Shown: positions 32,480 through 40,267 of the stretch, piece by piece
How the letters are laid out: every line of letters begins with the position of its first letter
How positions within the stretch are numbered: position 1 is the first letter of the stretch
Source: Nocardiopsis endophytica
GTDB lineage: Bacteria > Actinomycetota > Actinomycetes > Streptosporangiales > Streptosporangiaceae
Reading direction: 5' to 3'
Assembly (NCBI RefSeq): GCF_027706725.1
Contig: NZ_JAQFWQ010000057.1
Span: forward strand, 1-44,268
DNA: 44,268 nt
The notes under the pieces: generated by a model
The model's input: only the letters and a program-made list of their open reading frames with translations
The model's database searches: none
What the model was told of the DNA's origin: nothing
Translations under genes and position numbers: made by a program

Positions 32480-32524
32480 GGGAATGTCGCAGAAACATTC
32501 CCAAGCTCTGGGAATTCTTGGGAA
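32480..32524 (+). promoter_or_regulatory. Overlapping inverted repeats upstream of XRE gene
   Basis: GGGAATGT (32480-32487) mirrors ACATTCCC (32495-32502), and TTCCCAAG (32498-32505) mirrors CTTGGGAA (32517-32524), so the two dyads share bases 32498-32502. A central GGGAATTC adds a further half-site. All arms contain GGGAA, which suggests cooperative or alternating binding by one regulator, most simply the XRE protein. Confidence 0.65.
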
Positions 32525-32563
32525 CTGATCGCGGGTGGGGGATGAACGTGCTCTCCTTGTGGT

Positions 32564-33382
32564 ATGGCTCGTCAGGACTCCCCAGGGGCCACGCCTTTGG
32601 AGAAGTATGGTCGTGAAGTTCGGAAATGTCGGCTAGATTCCGGTTTTACGCTGGTCGCCCTGGCGGCTCGCGTCCAGAGCAATAAGAGCCAGCTGTCCAG
32701 GGTTGAGCTTGGGCAGATGAGCCCGTCGTCGGCCCTGCGTGAAGCCTTGGATTCCGTTGTCGGCGGCGGGCGCCTGGGGCGTCTGTGGGCTGAGGTCATG
32801 GGGGACGGGCGCCCCGAGTGGCTGGGAGAGATCGCCGCCGCCATGCGTGCCGCGCATGCCGTCTACGATTACCAGGCGCTCACCTTTCCCAGCTACCTTC
32901 AGACTGAGGGATACGCCTTCGCGCTCATCCGGTCGGCGCTCCCTGGGATGAGCAAGGAAGAGCTTGACGTGCGCCTTGCGGAACGCCTCAAGCGGGTTGA
33001 GCAAATGCGAATGTCCGACCGCCCCATGATCTGGGTCGTGGTGGACAGCTCCGTGCTTCGGCGGCGTTATGGGGGTGCGAGCGCCACCGCTGAACAGATC
33101 GATTACGTGATTCAGCTGGGTGAGTCGGGGCGCATCACTCTGCAGGTGGTTCCAGAGGATCTGCCGGAGCACCCAGGGAACAGCGGCGGGTTCAGGGTGC
33201 TGACAATGCCTGATGGGAGAGACATGGCGTATGTGGAGTCTCCAGAGCACGGGCAGATCCTCACGAGTGTGGGGACTGTGTGCCGTCGGCGGGCACTCTT
33301 CGCGTCGCTGCAGGCTGCGGCAGCGGCCCCTGGGCAGTCGCTGGCGCTGCTGAGAGACGAGCTGGATAGGATCCGAACATGA
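32564..33382 (+). CDS. XRE-family HTH regulator with DUF5753 domain
   Basis: 272 aa. The N-terminal Cro/XRE HTH is LVALAARVQSNKSQLSRVELG (about residues 30-50). DUF5753 follows (YDYQALTFPSYLQTEGYA..., DRPMIWVVVDSSVLRRRYGG..., GFRVLTMPDGRDMAYVES). In actinomycetes this type is paired with a DUF397 gene and often controls differentiation or antibiotic production; here the DUF397 start overlaps its stop as ATGA. Codon use is clearly lower in GC at third positions than in neighbours, a sign of transfer. The ATG at 32564 has a weak ribosome site. Confidence 0.93.
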   Translation: MARQDSPGATPLEKYGREVRKCRLDSGFTLVALAARVQSNKSQLSRVELGQMSPSSALREALDSVVGGGRLGRLWAEVMGDGRPEWLGEIAAAMRAAHAVYDYQALTFPSYLQTEGYAFALIRSALPGMSKEELDVRLAERLKRVEQMRMSDRPMIWVVVDSSVLRRRYGGASATAEQIDYVIQLGESGRITLQVVPEDLPEHPGNSGGFRVLTMPDGRDMAYVESPEHGQILTSVGTVCRRRALFASLQAAAAAPGQSLALLRDELDRIRT

Positions 33383-33687
33383 TGGATGAATGGCGCAAGT
33401 CCAGCTACAGCGGTGGAAGCAACGACTGTGTCGAGTTTCGTCTTAGTGAGACGTGGCAGAAGTCGAGCCATTCGAAGGGCGGAGACGCGAACTGCGTTGA
33501 GTGCCGCCTCGGCGAGAGCTGGCACAAGTCCAGCTTTAGCAAGGGGGACTCGAACTGCGTCGAGTGCCGGTCACATGCCCACGTCGTCCAAGTCCGCGAC
33601 AGCCAGAACCCAGGCCGCGGTCACCTCGACTTCCCGAGCGACGAGTGGCAGGCGTTCCTCAGACACCTGAGGACTCACCCCCTGTAG
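33379..33687 (+). CDS. DUF397 protein with triplicated N-terminal module
   Basis: 102 aa, against about 60-70 for ordinary DUF397 proteins. The front module WRKSSYSGGSNDCVEFRL is repeated as WQKSSHSKGGDANCVECRL and WHKSSFSKGDSNCVECR, starting at residues 5, 26 and 48. Only the third continues into the normal second half (VVQVRDSQNPGRGHLDF, then EWQAFLRHLR). Each extra unit adds Cys residues (CVEC). It overlaps the XRE-DUF5753 gene and is its presumed small partner. ATG 33382 is an alternative start. Confidence 0.92.
   Translation: MMDEWRKSSYSGGSNDCVEFRLSETWQKSSHSKGGDANCVECRLGESWHKSSFSKGDSNCVECRSHAHVVQVRDSQNPGRGHLDFPSDEWQAFLRHLRTHPL
33391..33570 (+). repeat. Three coding repeats of 63-66 bp in the DUF397 gene
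   Basis: Units start at 33391, 33454 and 33520, each opening TGGC(G/A)(C/G)AAGTC(C/G)AGC and including AACTG(C/T)GT(C/T)GAGT. They are diverged at the DNA level but keep the protein pattern, so the expansion is not brand-new and may be under selection. Confidence 0.85.
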
Positions 33688-34073
33688 CCACCCTCCTCGC
33701 CCTGGAGATCGCCGGCGCCGTGCTCGTGGTCCCCTGGGGCGGGGTCACCGTTCTCGGCGCAGGCGCCTTGATGGTCCTGTGGGGCCTGGCCTACGGGGGC
33801 GTGTCGGTGGCGTCCCAGACATGGATGATGAAGGCCGCGCCCGAGAACACCGAGACCGTCACGGCGCTGTTCGTCGGAGTGTTCAACGCCAGCATCGCCC
33901 TCGGCGCACTCGTCGGGGGATGGGCGGTCGACGGCTTCGGCGGCACATCGGCCATGGTGCTCGGCGGCACCCTCGCCCTGGGGGCGCTCGCCGTGACGCT
34001 TCTCGGGCCCGGGCCTGCGGCGAAGCCGTCGGCCGCGTCGAGCAGCGGGGGAGTCGGCGTCAGTCGTCCATGA
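33687..34073 (+). pseudogene. C-terminal fragment of an MFS transporter
   Basis: About 128 codons with the sequence of the last third of a DHA1-type MFS drug exporter: GAGALMVLWGLAYGGVSVASQ, WMMKAAPENTETVTALFVGVFNASIALGALVGG, WAVDGFGG. An intact protein would be about 400 aa. The homologous frame begins exactly at the DUF397 stop codon (TAG at 33685-33687), and no N-terminal part is found anywhere in the window. It is read as a remnant left when the XRE-DUF397 pair replaced the front of the gene. It overlaps the 3' end of the next gene by 14 bases. Confidence 0.75.
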
Positions 34074-34440
34074 GGATGTCCATGGAGTACTCGATCTGGA
34101 AGACGGGCGCCACGCCGGCGACGTCCAGTTCCCTGTCCTCTCCGTCCTCGTCCTCGGAGAAGTAGCGGACATCGGCCCCGGGAAAGGCGGCGGAGACCTG
34201 CTCGACGAGTTGTTCTCTGCCGTCCAGGCTGACGAACAGGAAGCCGTCGTTCTCCATCAGGACCTCGATGTCCTCCTCCACGAGCGAGCATTGCGCATCC
34301 TCGGGCGTCAGCCACACACCGGAGGCGGCGCGCCCCCAGACCGAGATGGTGCGGTTCAGCTCCGTTTCCGGTTCCGGCCCGTCGCCTTCGCCCCAGAGTT
34401 CGTCGTGGATCTCGACCCGTGCACCGTCGTACATCGCCAT
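34060..34440 (-). CDS. Hypothetical acidic protein
   Basis: 126 aa, very acidic, not recognised. Features: RVEIHDELWGEGDGPEPE, then VSVWGRA-like and LVEEDIEVLMENDGFLFVSLDGREQLVEQV, and a terminal FQIEYSMDILMDD. It may be an immunity-like or regulatory small protein, but that is speculation from size and charge. The ATG at 34440 has GATAGT (34452-34447) ending 6 bases upstream and no ribosome site, so it is leaderless; ATG 34434 is an alternative. Confidence 0.65.
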   Translation of the reverse strand: MAMYDGARVEIHDELWGEGDGPEPETELNRTISVWGRAASGVWLTPEDAQCSLVEEDIEVLMENDGFLFVSLDGREQLVEQVSAAFPGADVRYFSEDEDGEDRELDVAGVAPVFQIEYSMDILMDD

Positions 34441-34520
34441 GGGACGACTATCGCAGTTCCCTGCGGGACACATCGCCCGCGCCGTGAGTCGGAGTGGCGC
34501 CGGGCGGGCAGGGGAGCGCC

Positions 34521-35213
34521 ATGACCGACTTCGTCCTCATACACGGAACGACCCAGTCCCCGGCCGGGTGGGACCTGCTGCGCGAGGCGCTCGCGCAGCG
34601 CGGCCACACCGGTATCCCCATCGACCTGCCGGGCGATCCCGCCCTCGGCGTCGAGGACCACGCGCGGATCGCAGCCGGGCAGATACCCGCGCGCGTCCGT
34701 GCCCCGGTGGTGGTGGCGCACTCCGGCTCGGGCGCCCTGCTCCCCGCCGTGGCCGGCGCCGTCGGCGCCGGGGCCCTGGTCTGGCTCGCTGCCTACGTCC
34801 CCGACACCGCCGGCGGGCGCAGCCTCCTGGAGGAGGCCCAGGCCGACCCCGCGGCGATGTTCGCCGAGGACTGGATCGGCGTCGACCCCTCCTCCGACCA
34901 CGACGCCGCCCGCCGGTTCCTGTTCCACGACTGCGCCAAGGACGTGCAGGAGTGGGCGCTCAGCACGCTGCGCATGTTCGCCCCGCCCGAGGTCTACCGG
35001 AGCCGCCCGGCCACCGGCCGCCCGGAGGGCCGCTCCACCTACATCCTGCCGACCGCGGACCGTACGCTGCGCCCGGACTGGATGCGCCGCGCCGCCCTGG
35101 AACGGCTGGGCGTCCGCCCCGTGGAGCTGGCCTCCGGGCACTGCCCCCATGTCAGCCGCCCGGAGGAGACGGCCGACATCCTCGGCACCGTGCAACCCCT
35201 GGTCGGCAGCTGA
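34521..35213 (+). CDS. Alpha/beta hydrolase
   Basis: 230 aa, alpha/beta hydrolase fold. FVLIHGTTQSPAGWDLL holds the oxyanion HG, the nucleophile is Ser in VVVAHSGSGALLP, and the likely catalytic His is in ASGHCPHVSRPEETA near the end. Resembles small esterase/EstC-like hydrolases; substrate unknown. ATG 34521 follows GGGGAG at good spacing; the in-frame GTG-like start at 34494 is rejected. Confidence 0.88.
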   Translation: MTDFVLIHGTTQSPAGWDLLREALAQRGHTGIPIDLPGDPALGVEDHARIAAGQIPARVRAPVVVAHSGSGALLPAVAGAVGAGALVWLAAYVPDTAGGRSLLEEAQADPAAMFAEDWIGVDPSSDHDAARRFLFHDCAKDVQEWALSTLRMFAPPEVYRSRPATGRPEGRSTYILPTADRTLRPDWMRRAALERLGVRPVELASGHCPHVSRPEETADILGTVQPLVGS

Positions 35214-35232
35214 TCCGCTGCCGGGGCCGCGT

Positions 35233-35946
35233 CTATAGGGCGGTGCGCAGACGGACGCCCAGCGCCCGGTGGAAGGCGCCGGCCAAGCGCTGTCCGGACT
35301 CGCCCCAGGCCGCGTACACGATGCGGCTGCCGTCCACGAACCACAGGGTGACCACCGCCCCGCCGCGCCGGTCGTAGGAGAGGCTCCCCGATGCCACCTT
35401 GGAATAGGGCACCCGCTCGCCCGCGGCCCGCTTGCGCCACTTGCGGCGGCTCCCGTCCTCCTTGTCCGGCCAGCGCCTCTTCCACCACGCCTTCAGGGCC
35501 CGCCGCACCGGCGGGAACGGCAGCAGGAGCAGCCAGACCACCACCCACACCATGAGCAGCCACAGCAGCACCCCCATCAGGGCGTACGCCGCGATCTCGC
35601 CGAGGATCTCCCCGCCCTGGTGGTAGAGCAGGCCCGCGATCAGGTACGCCAGGCCGCCGACGACGCCGCCCTGGAACACCGGGAGGAACGCGTGGAGCGG
35701 CGTGCCGGGGTCGCCGACCATCCACCCGATCGCCGACAGGACCAGGACGATGAACGCGGTGAACATGGGCCAGGCGGAGAACACGCGGTCGAGCGCCTTC
35801 ACGATCGGGCGCGGGTCGGTCGTGTAACCGCCCGTCCCGAACCGCAGGGTCCGCCGTCCGCCCGGGCTCGCCCGGACACCGTCGACACGGATCCCTTCCT
35901 TCAGCGGGTCATGGCCGTACGGGTGGTCATGGTTCGGCTGCTGCAT
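35233..35946 (-). CDS. Hypothetical membrane protein with PH-like C-terminus
   Basis: 237 aa. Three or four hydrophobic helices lie between about residues 55 and 145 (MFTAFIVLVLSAIGWMVG, GGVVGGLAYLIAGLLYH, LLWLLMVWVVVWLLLLPF), followed by a very basic loop (WWKRRW, RRKWRKRA) and a soluble tail with beta strands (ASGSLSYDRRGGAVVTLWFVDGSRIVYAAWGE). Function unknown. ATG 35946 follows GGAAG. Confidence 0.75.
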   Translation of the reverse strand: MQQPNHDHPYGHDPLKEGIRVDGVRASPGGRRTLRFGTGGYTTDPRPIVKALDRVFSAWPMFTAFIVLVLSAIGWMVGDPGTPLHAFLPVFQGGVVGGLAYLIAGLLYHQGGEILGEIAAYALMGVLLWLLMVWVVVWLLLLPFPPVRRALKAWWKRRWPDKEDGSRRKWRKRAAGERVPYSKVASGSLSYDRRGGAVVTLWFVDGSRIVYAAWGESGQRLAGAFHRALGVRLRTAL

Positions 35947-35997
35947 GCGTCTTCCACGGTCGGGCGGCCGTGCCGCTGCGTCCCCGCGGCCGGGTGC

Positions 35998-37086
35998 TCA
36001 CGAGGGGAGTGCGCCGCCGGGATGCCGGTCCGCGGCGCCGCCCTCCAGGCCTATGACGGATTCCAGCCGCCGCCGGTGCCATTCGGGTGCTCCGAAGAGC
36101 GACGCCGAGCCGTGCGCGCGCTTGAAGTGCCGCTGCGCCTCGTGCTCCCACGTGACGCCGATGCCGCCGTGCAGCTGGATCGCCTCCCCGGCGATCTCCC
36201 GGTAGGCCTCCGAGCAGGCGGACTTCGCCGCCGAGGCGTCGACCCACGCCTCGGCGTTCCCGGAGTCCAGGGAGAACGCCGCCGCATAGGAGAGCGAACG
36301 GGCGCTCTCCAGAGCCACGTACATGTCGGCGAGGCGGTGCTTGACCGCCTGGAACGACCCGATGGGGCGGCCGAACTGCTCGCGCGTCCCGGCGTACGCG
36401 ACCGTCATCTCCACGCAGCGTGCGGCGCCGCCGACCTGTTCGGCCGTGAGCGCGGTGCTCGCGGCCGTCAAGGCGTCGGCCAGCACCCGCTCGCCCTGGA
36501 AGGTGAGCGGCAGCGCCTCCGTGCGGTCGAACGCGACGTCGGCCCGGGGCCGCGTGAGGTCCAGGGGGACGCGTTCGGTGAGCGTGACGCCTTCGGCGTC
36601 CGGTGCGACCGCGAACAGGGCCGGACCGTCGCCGGTCGCCGCCGCCACGATGAAGAGGTCGGCCGTCGCCGCGTCCAGCACGCGCGGCCTGCGGCCGGTG
36701 ATCCTCCAGCACGTGGAGGCGTCAGCGCCCCCCTCCCCGGCCGCGCGGCCGTCCTCCTCCCATGCCAGGGTCGCGGTGGCCTGCCCCTCCGCGAGACGCC
36801 TGAGCCACGTGTCCCGGGCGGGGGAGGCCTCGCAGCCCAAGAGCGCCTGCGTGGCCAGGACCGAAGAGGACAGGAACGGAACCTCCGCGAGCGCGTGCCC
36901 CAGCTCCTCCATCACCGCGTGCACTTCCAGCGCCCCGAACCCGGCGCCGCCGAAGCGTTCAGGGACGGCGAGCCCCGGCGCCCCGACCTGTTCCGCCAGG
37001 AGCCGCCAGGCCGCGCCGCCGTCGTGGCGGGCCAGCAGGCGCCGGACTCCGGCGCGCAGCTCCGCGTGCTCGGGACGGAATCGCAT
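35998..37086 (-). CDS. Acyl-CoA dehydrogenase (short type, FadE28-like)
   Basis: 362 aa, complete ACAD fold: N-terminal helical domain, beta domain (ATLAWEED, WRITGRRPRVLDA), C-terminal helices with REQFGRPIGSFQAVKHRLADM and QLHGGIGVTWEHEAQRHFKRA. The usual late FAD/catalytic YxGT(S/D)xxQ block of the long type is absent. FAD-dependent alpha,beta-desaturation of an acyl-CoA is expected. ATG 37086 follows GGGGAGG; the start at 37116 is less likely. Divergent from a long-type ACAD with a shared 88-base promoter region; actinobacterial FadE28/29-like pairs form mixed tetramers, so these two may too. Confidence 0.9.
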   Translation of the reverse strand: MRFRPEHAELRAGVRRLLARHDGGAAWRLLAEQVGAPGLAVPERFGGAGFGALEVHAVMEELGHALAEVPFLSSSVLATQALLGCEASPARDTWLRRLAEGQATATLAWEEDGRAAGEGGADASTCWRITGRRPRVLDAATADLFIVAAATGDGPALFAVAPDAEGVTLTERVPLDLTRPRADVAFDRTEALPLTFQGERVLADALTAASTALTAEQVGGAARCVEMTVAYAGTREQFGRPIGSFQAVKHRLADMYVALESARSLSYAAAFSLDSGNAEAWVDASAAKSACSEAYREIAGEAIQLHGGIGVTWEHEAQRHFKRAHGSASLFGAPEWHRRRLESVIGLEGGAADRHPGGALPS

Positions 37087-37118
37087 GGCGGCCTCCCCGG
37101 GGCCCTCTTCGTTCACCT

Positions 37119-37137
37119 AACAATCGTTTGATAGGTT
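37119..37137. promoter_or_regulatory. Imperfect operator between divergent ACAD genes
   Basis: AACAATCGTTTGATAGGTT holds imperfectly mirrored TAAC(A)ATC and GAT(AG)GTTA halves. It is AT-rich in a GC-rich gap of 88 bases and placed to control both ACAD genes, as TetR-type lipid regulators do. Confidence 0.4.
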
Positions 37138-37174
37138 AATCACGTGCGCCGCCGTGGACCAGAGGGGGCCGTGC

Positions 37175-38383
37175 ATGTCCACCGCCGACTCTGCCCGAGC
37201 CGACGCCGACACCGTGGACGGGTTCCGCCGTGCGTTCCGTTCCTGGTTGGAGGAGAACCTCACCGGTGCCTTCGCCGACGCGCGCGGCAAAGGCGGCCCC
37301 GGCCGCGACCATGAGGCCTTCGCCCTGCGCCGCTCATGGGAGCGGCACCTGGCCGCCGCCGGGTGGACCTGCATCGGCTGGCCCACCGAGTACGGCGGAC
37401 GCGGCGCCGACATCGAACGCCAGGTCGCCTTCCACGAGGAGTACGCTCTCGCCGACGCCCCCGCGCGCGTCAACCACATCGGCGAAGAACTCCTGGGACC
37501 TACGCTCATCGCACTGGGCACGCCCGAACAGCGGCGCCGCTTCCTCCCGCCCATCAGGCGCGGTGAGGAACTGTGGTGTCAGGGCTACTCCGAGCCCGGA
37601 GCCGGATCCGACCTGGCGGCCGTCTCCACCCGCGCCGAATGGCGCGACGGGCCGGGCGGCCCGCACTGGCGCATCCACGGGCAGAAGGTGTGGACCTCCC
37701 ACGCGCGCGAGGCCGACTGGTGCTTCGTACTCGCGCGCACCGACCCCGCCTCCACGCGCAGGCACGGTCTCGGCTACCTCCTCGTCCCCCTCCGCCAGGC
37801 CGGGGTGGAGATCCGCCCCATCACACAGCTCACCGGAACGTCGGAGTTCAACGAGGTGTTCTTCGACGGCGCGCGCGCCGAGGCCGACCACATCGTCGGC
37901 GCGCCGGGGGAGGGGTGGCGCGTCGCCATGGCCACCCTGGGGTTCGAGCGCGACGTCTCCACGCTCGGGCGGCAGGTCGGCTATGAGCGCGAACTGCGCG
38001 CGCTGGTCGAGCTGGCCCGTGCCAACGGCGCCGCCCGCGACCCCCTGCTCCGCGACCGGCTCACACGCGCGTGGATCGACGTGCGGGCCATGCGCGCCAC
38101 CGCTCTGCGCACCATGGCGGGCCTGTCCGAGGGCGCACCGGGCCCGGAGGCGTCGATCTCCAAGATCCACTGGGCACGGTGGCACCGGCGCCTGGGCGAG
38201 CTGGCCATGGACGTCGCGGGGCCCGGAGGCGTGCTCGCCTCCGGGCCCCCTTACGACCTGGACCGCTGGCAGCGGCTGTTCCTGTTCTCGCGGGCCGACA
38301 CCATCTACGCGGGCACCGACGAGGTGCAGCGCGACATCATCGCCGAGCGCGTCCTGGGCCTTCCCCGCGACCGGCGCGCGTGA
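37175..38383 (+). CDS. Acyl-CoA dehydrogenase (long type, FadE29-like)
   Basis: 402 aa. ACAD signatures: GWTCIGWPTEYGGRG, the FAD-loop GYSEPGAGSDLAAVSTRA, WTSHAREADW, and TIYAGTDEVQRDIIAERVLGLPR at the C-terminus. The length and C-terminal block match the long subunit of two-component ACADs. ATG 37175 follows AGAGGGGG. It ends at a strong hairpin facing the acyl-CoA ligase. Confidence 0.92.
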   Translation: MSTADSARADADTVDGFRRAFRSWLEENLTGAFADARGKGGPGRDHEAFALRRSWERHLAAAGWTCIGWPTEYGGRGADIERQVAFHEEYALADAPARVNHIGEELLGPTLIALGTPEQRRRFLPPIRRGEELWCQGYSEPGAGSDLAAVSTRAEWRDGPGGPHWRIHGQKVWTSHAREADWCFVLARTDPASTRRHGLGYLLVPLRQAGVEIRPITQLTGTSEFNEVFFDGARAEADHIVGAPGEGWRVAMATLGFERDVSTLGRQVGYERELRALVELARANGAARDPLLRDRLTRAWIDVRAMRATALRTMAGLSEGAPGPEASISKIHWARWHRRLGELAMDVAGPGGVLASGPPYDLDRWQRLFLFSRADTIYAGTDEVQRDIIAERVLGLPRDRRA

Positions 38384-38389
38384 GGGCCC

Positions 38390-38432
38390 CACCGGCCCGG
38401 ATCCCCGAGATCAACGCCGGAAGGGGCCGGTG
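38390..38432. terminator. Bidirectional hairpin between ACAD and acyl-CoA ligase genes
   Basis: CACCGGCCC (38390-38398) pairs with GGGCCGGTG (38424-38432), extended by outer GGGC/GCCC. The loop contains the 14-mer CCCCGAGATCAACG also found in the 30.85-kb dyad. Confidence 0.65.
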
Positions 38433-38444
38433 CGCCCGGGTGCC

Positions 38445-40184
38445 TCAGCCCTTCTGTCCGCGCCCCAGGCCGAACTCCTCCTTCACCCGCTTCTTCAGCA
38501 GCTTGCCCGCCGCGTTCCGCGGCAGCTCCTCGGACACGATGCGGATGTGCGCGGGGATCTTGAACGCCGCCAGCTTCGGCTCCAGGTAGGCGCGCAGCCC
38601 CTCCCCGGTGAGCTCGGCGCCCGGCAGCAGGCCGACCACCGCGGCCACCTCCTCGCCGTACACCTCGTGCGGCACGCCCACCACCGCCACCTCGCCCACG
38701 GCGGGGTGCTCGTGGATCGCCGCCTCCACCTCGGCGCAGTACACGTTCTCCCCGCCGCGGATGATCATGTCCTTGGCGCGGTCGACGATGTAGAGGAACC
38801 CCTCCTCGTCCAGGCGGCCCAGGTCGCCGGTGTGCAGCCAGCCGCCCTTGAACGTCTCGGCGGTCGCCTCGGGGCGGTTCCAGTACCCGTGCACGATCCC
38901 GGGACCGTTCAGCAGGACCTCCCCGACCTCGCCCGGCGGCAGCTCGGTGCCGTCCGGCCCGGCGATCTTCACGTCGACCACCGCCACCGGCAGCCCGGCG
39001 CTGTCGGGCCGCAGCAGGTAGTCGCTGCCGCCGTTGACCGTGGCGATCGCCGACGACTCGGTCAGCCCGTACCCCTGGCCCAGCATCAGGTCGTGCAGCC
39101 CCGAGCGGGCGCGCGAGACCAGGGCCGGCGCCGCCGGGGCGCCCCCGCTGGAGAGCACCAGCAGGCTCGACAGGTCGTACTCGCCGAGCCGGGGCGAGGC
39201 GAGCATCTGCGAGATCATCGCCGGGACCGCGGTGATGGCGGTGACCTTCTCCCGCTCGATGAGGCGCAGCGCCTCCTCGGCGTCCCACCTGTACATCAGC
39301 ACCAGCGCCCCGCCCTTGGCCAGCGCCGGGTACATCACCGACTGGGCGCCGGTGGTGTGGAACAGCGGCACCGTGCACAGCACCGTGGCCGCCCCGACCG
39401 CGTCCAGGAACGCCTGGGCGTCGGGCATGTCCAGGCCGAGCCGCATGAGCGAGCGGATGCGCGCGTAGTCGGCCGAGATCTGGTTGGAGATCATGTTCCG
39501 GTGCGAGCCCACCGCGCCCTTGGGGCGGCCGGTCGTGCCGGAGGTGTAGAAGATGTTGGCCGGCTCGTCGGGGTGCAGCTCGGCCGCCGGGGGCTCGGCG
39601 TCGGGGGCCACCTCGCCCAGCACCTCCGGCCACGGGCGCGCCGTATCGGGCAGCGGGCCATCGGTGCGCACCGCGATCACCGGCAGGCCCAGGCGCGGCA
39701 GGGCCCCGCCCAGCGCGGCGATCCGCTCGCCGTCGGCCACCAGCAGCTTCGCCCCGCTGTCGGTGAGGCCGAACTCCAGCTCCTTCCCCTTCCACCAGGC
39801 GTTCAGCGGGACGAGGACAGCGCCGATCGCGGCGGCGGCGTAGTAGGCGATGACCCATTCGGGGTAGTTGCGCAGCGCCAGCGCCACCCGGTCGCCCTTG
39901 GCGACCCCGTACTCCTCGGCCATGCGCCGCGCCATGGTGGCGGCGTGGCGGTAGAACTCGGCGTGGGTGAGGCGCTCGTCCCCGTACACGAGGGCGGGCG
40001 CGTCGCCGAAGCCCCGGCTCGCCTCCAGGGCCGCCCGGAGCGTCGGCACGGCGTGCTTCCACACCCGCGTCGGTACCCCGCCGACATCGGCGATCCCGAT
40101 CTCATAGGGGCTTCCCGCATGGAGCAGGCGGGCGGTCACGGCGCCGATCGCGCGCACCGGTCGCTGGACGGGGGGTTCGGTCAT
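38445..40184 (-). CDS. Fatty-acid/acyl-CoA ligase (AMP-forming)
   Basis: 579 aa, ANL superfamily. The P-loop-like motif is FYTSGTTGRPKGAV, then GQGYGLTES, the hinge/ATP motif WLHTGDLGRLDEEGFLYIVDR, and the C-terminal lysine motif PRNAAGKLLKK. It activates a carboxylic acid to its CoA thioester through an acyl-adenylate. With two ACADs and an alcohol dehydrogenase around it, the block looks catabolic for a fatty or branched acid. ATG 40184 follows GGGAG at 7 bases; the 931-codon reading upstream of it crosses the ADH gene and is spurious. Confidence 0.93.
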   Translation of the reverse strand: MTEPPVQRPVRAIGAVTARLLHAGSPYEIGIADVGGVPTRVWKHAVPTLRAALEASRGFGDAPALVYGDERLTHAEFYRHAATMARRMAEEYGVAKGDRVALALRNYPEWVIAYYAAAAIGAVLVPLNAWWKGKELEFGLTDSGAKLLVADGERIAALGGALPRLGLPVIAVRTDGPLPDTARPWPEVLGEVAPDAEPPAAELHPDEPANIFYTSGTTGRPKGAVGSHRNMISNQISADYARIRSLMRLGLDMPDAQAFLDAVGAATVLCTVPLFHTTGAQSVMYPALAKGGALVLMYRWDAEEALRLIEREKVTAITAVPAMISQMLASPRLGEYDLSSLLVLSSGGAPAAPALVSRARSGLHDLMLGQGYGLTESSAIATVNGGSDYLLRPDSAGLPVAVVDVKIAGPDGTELPPGEVGEVLLNGPGIVHGYWNRPEATAETFKGGWLHTGDLGRLDEEGFLYIVDRAKDMIIRGGENVYCAEVEAAIHEHPAVGEVAVVGVPHEVYGEEVAAVVGLLPGAELTGEGLRAYLEPKLAAFKIPAHIRIVSEELPRNAAGKLLKKRVKEEFGLGRGQKG

Positions 40185-40206
40185 GCGCACACTCCCTAGG
40201 GTCGGA

Positions 40207-40228
40207 CCCCGCCCGGGGCAGGGCGGGG
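40207..40228 (-). terminator. 8-bp hairpin after alcohol dehydrogenase
   Basis: CCCCGCCC (40207-40214) pairs perfectly with GGGCGGGG (40221-40228) across 6 bases, between the ADH stop and the ligase start on the minus strand. It separates or attenuates the two. Confidence 0.6.
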
Positions 40229-40267
40229 AGGGAACAGCGATCGGCCCCGTCCAGGGGCGCCCCCGGC

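Noticed and set aside
32153-34073. Integrated phage or plasmid segment
   Set aside because: Lower GC and a broken MFS gene suggest transfer, but no integrase, attachment-site repeats or phage genes are present.
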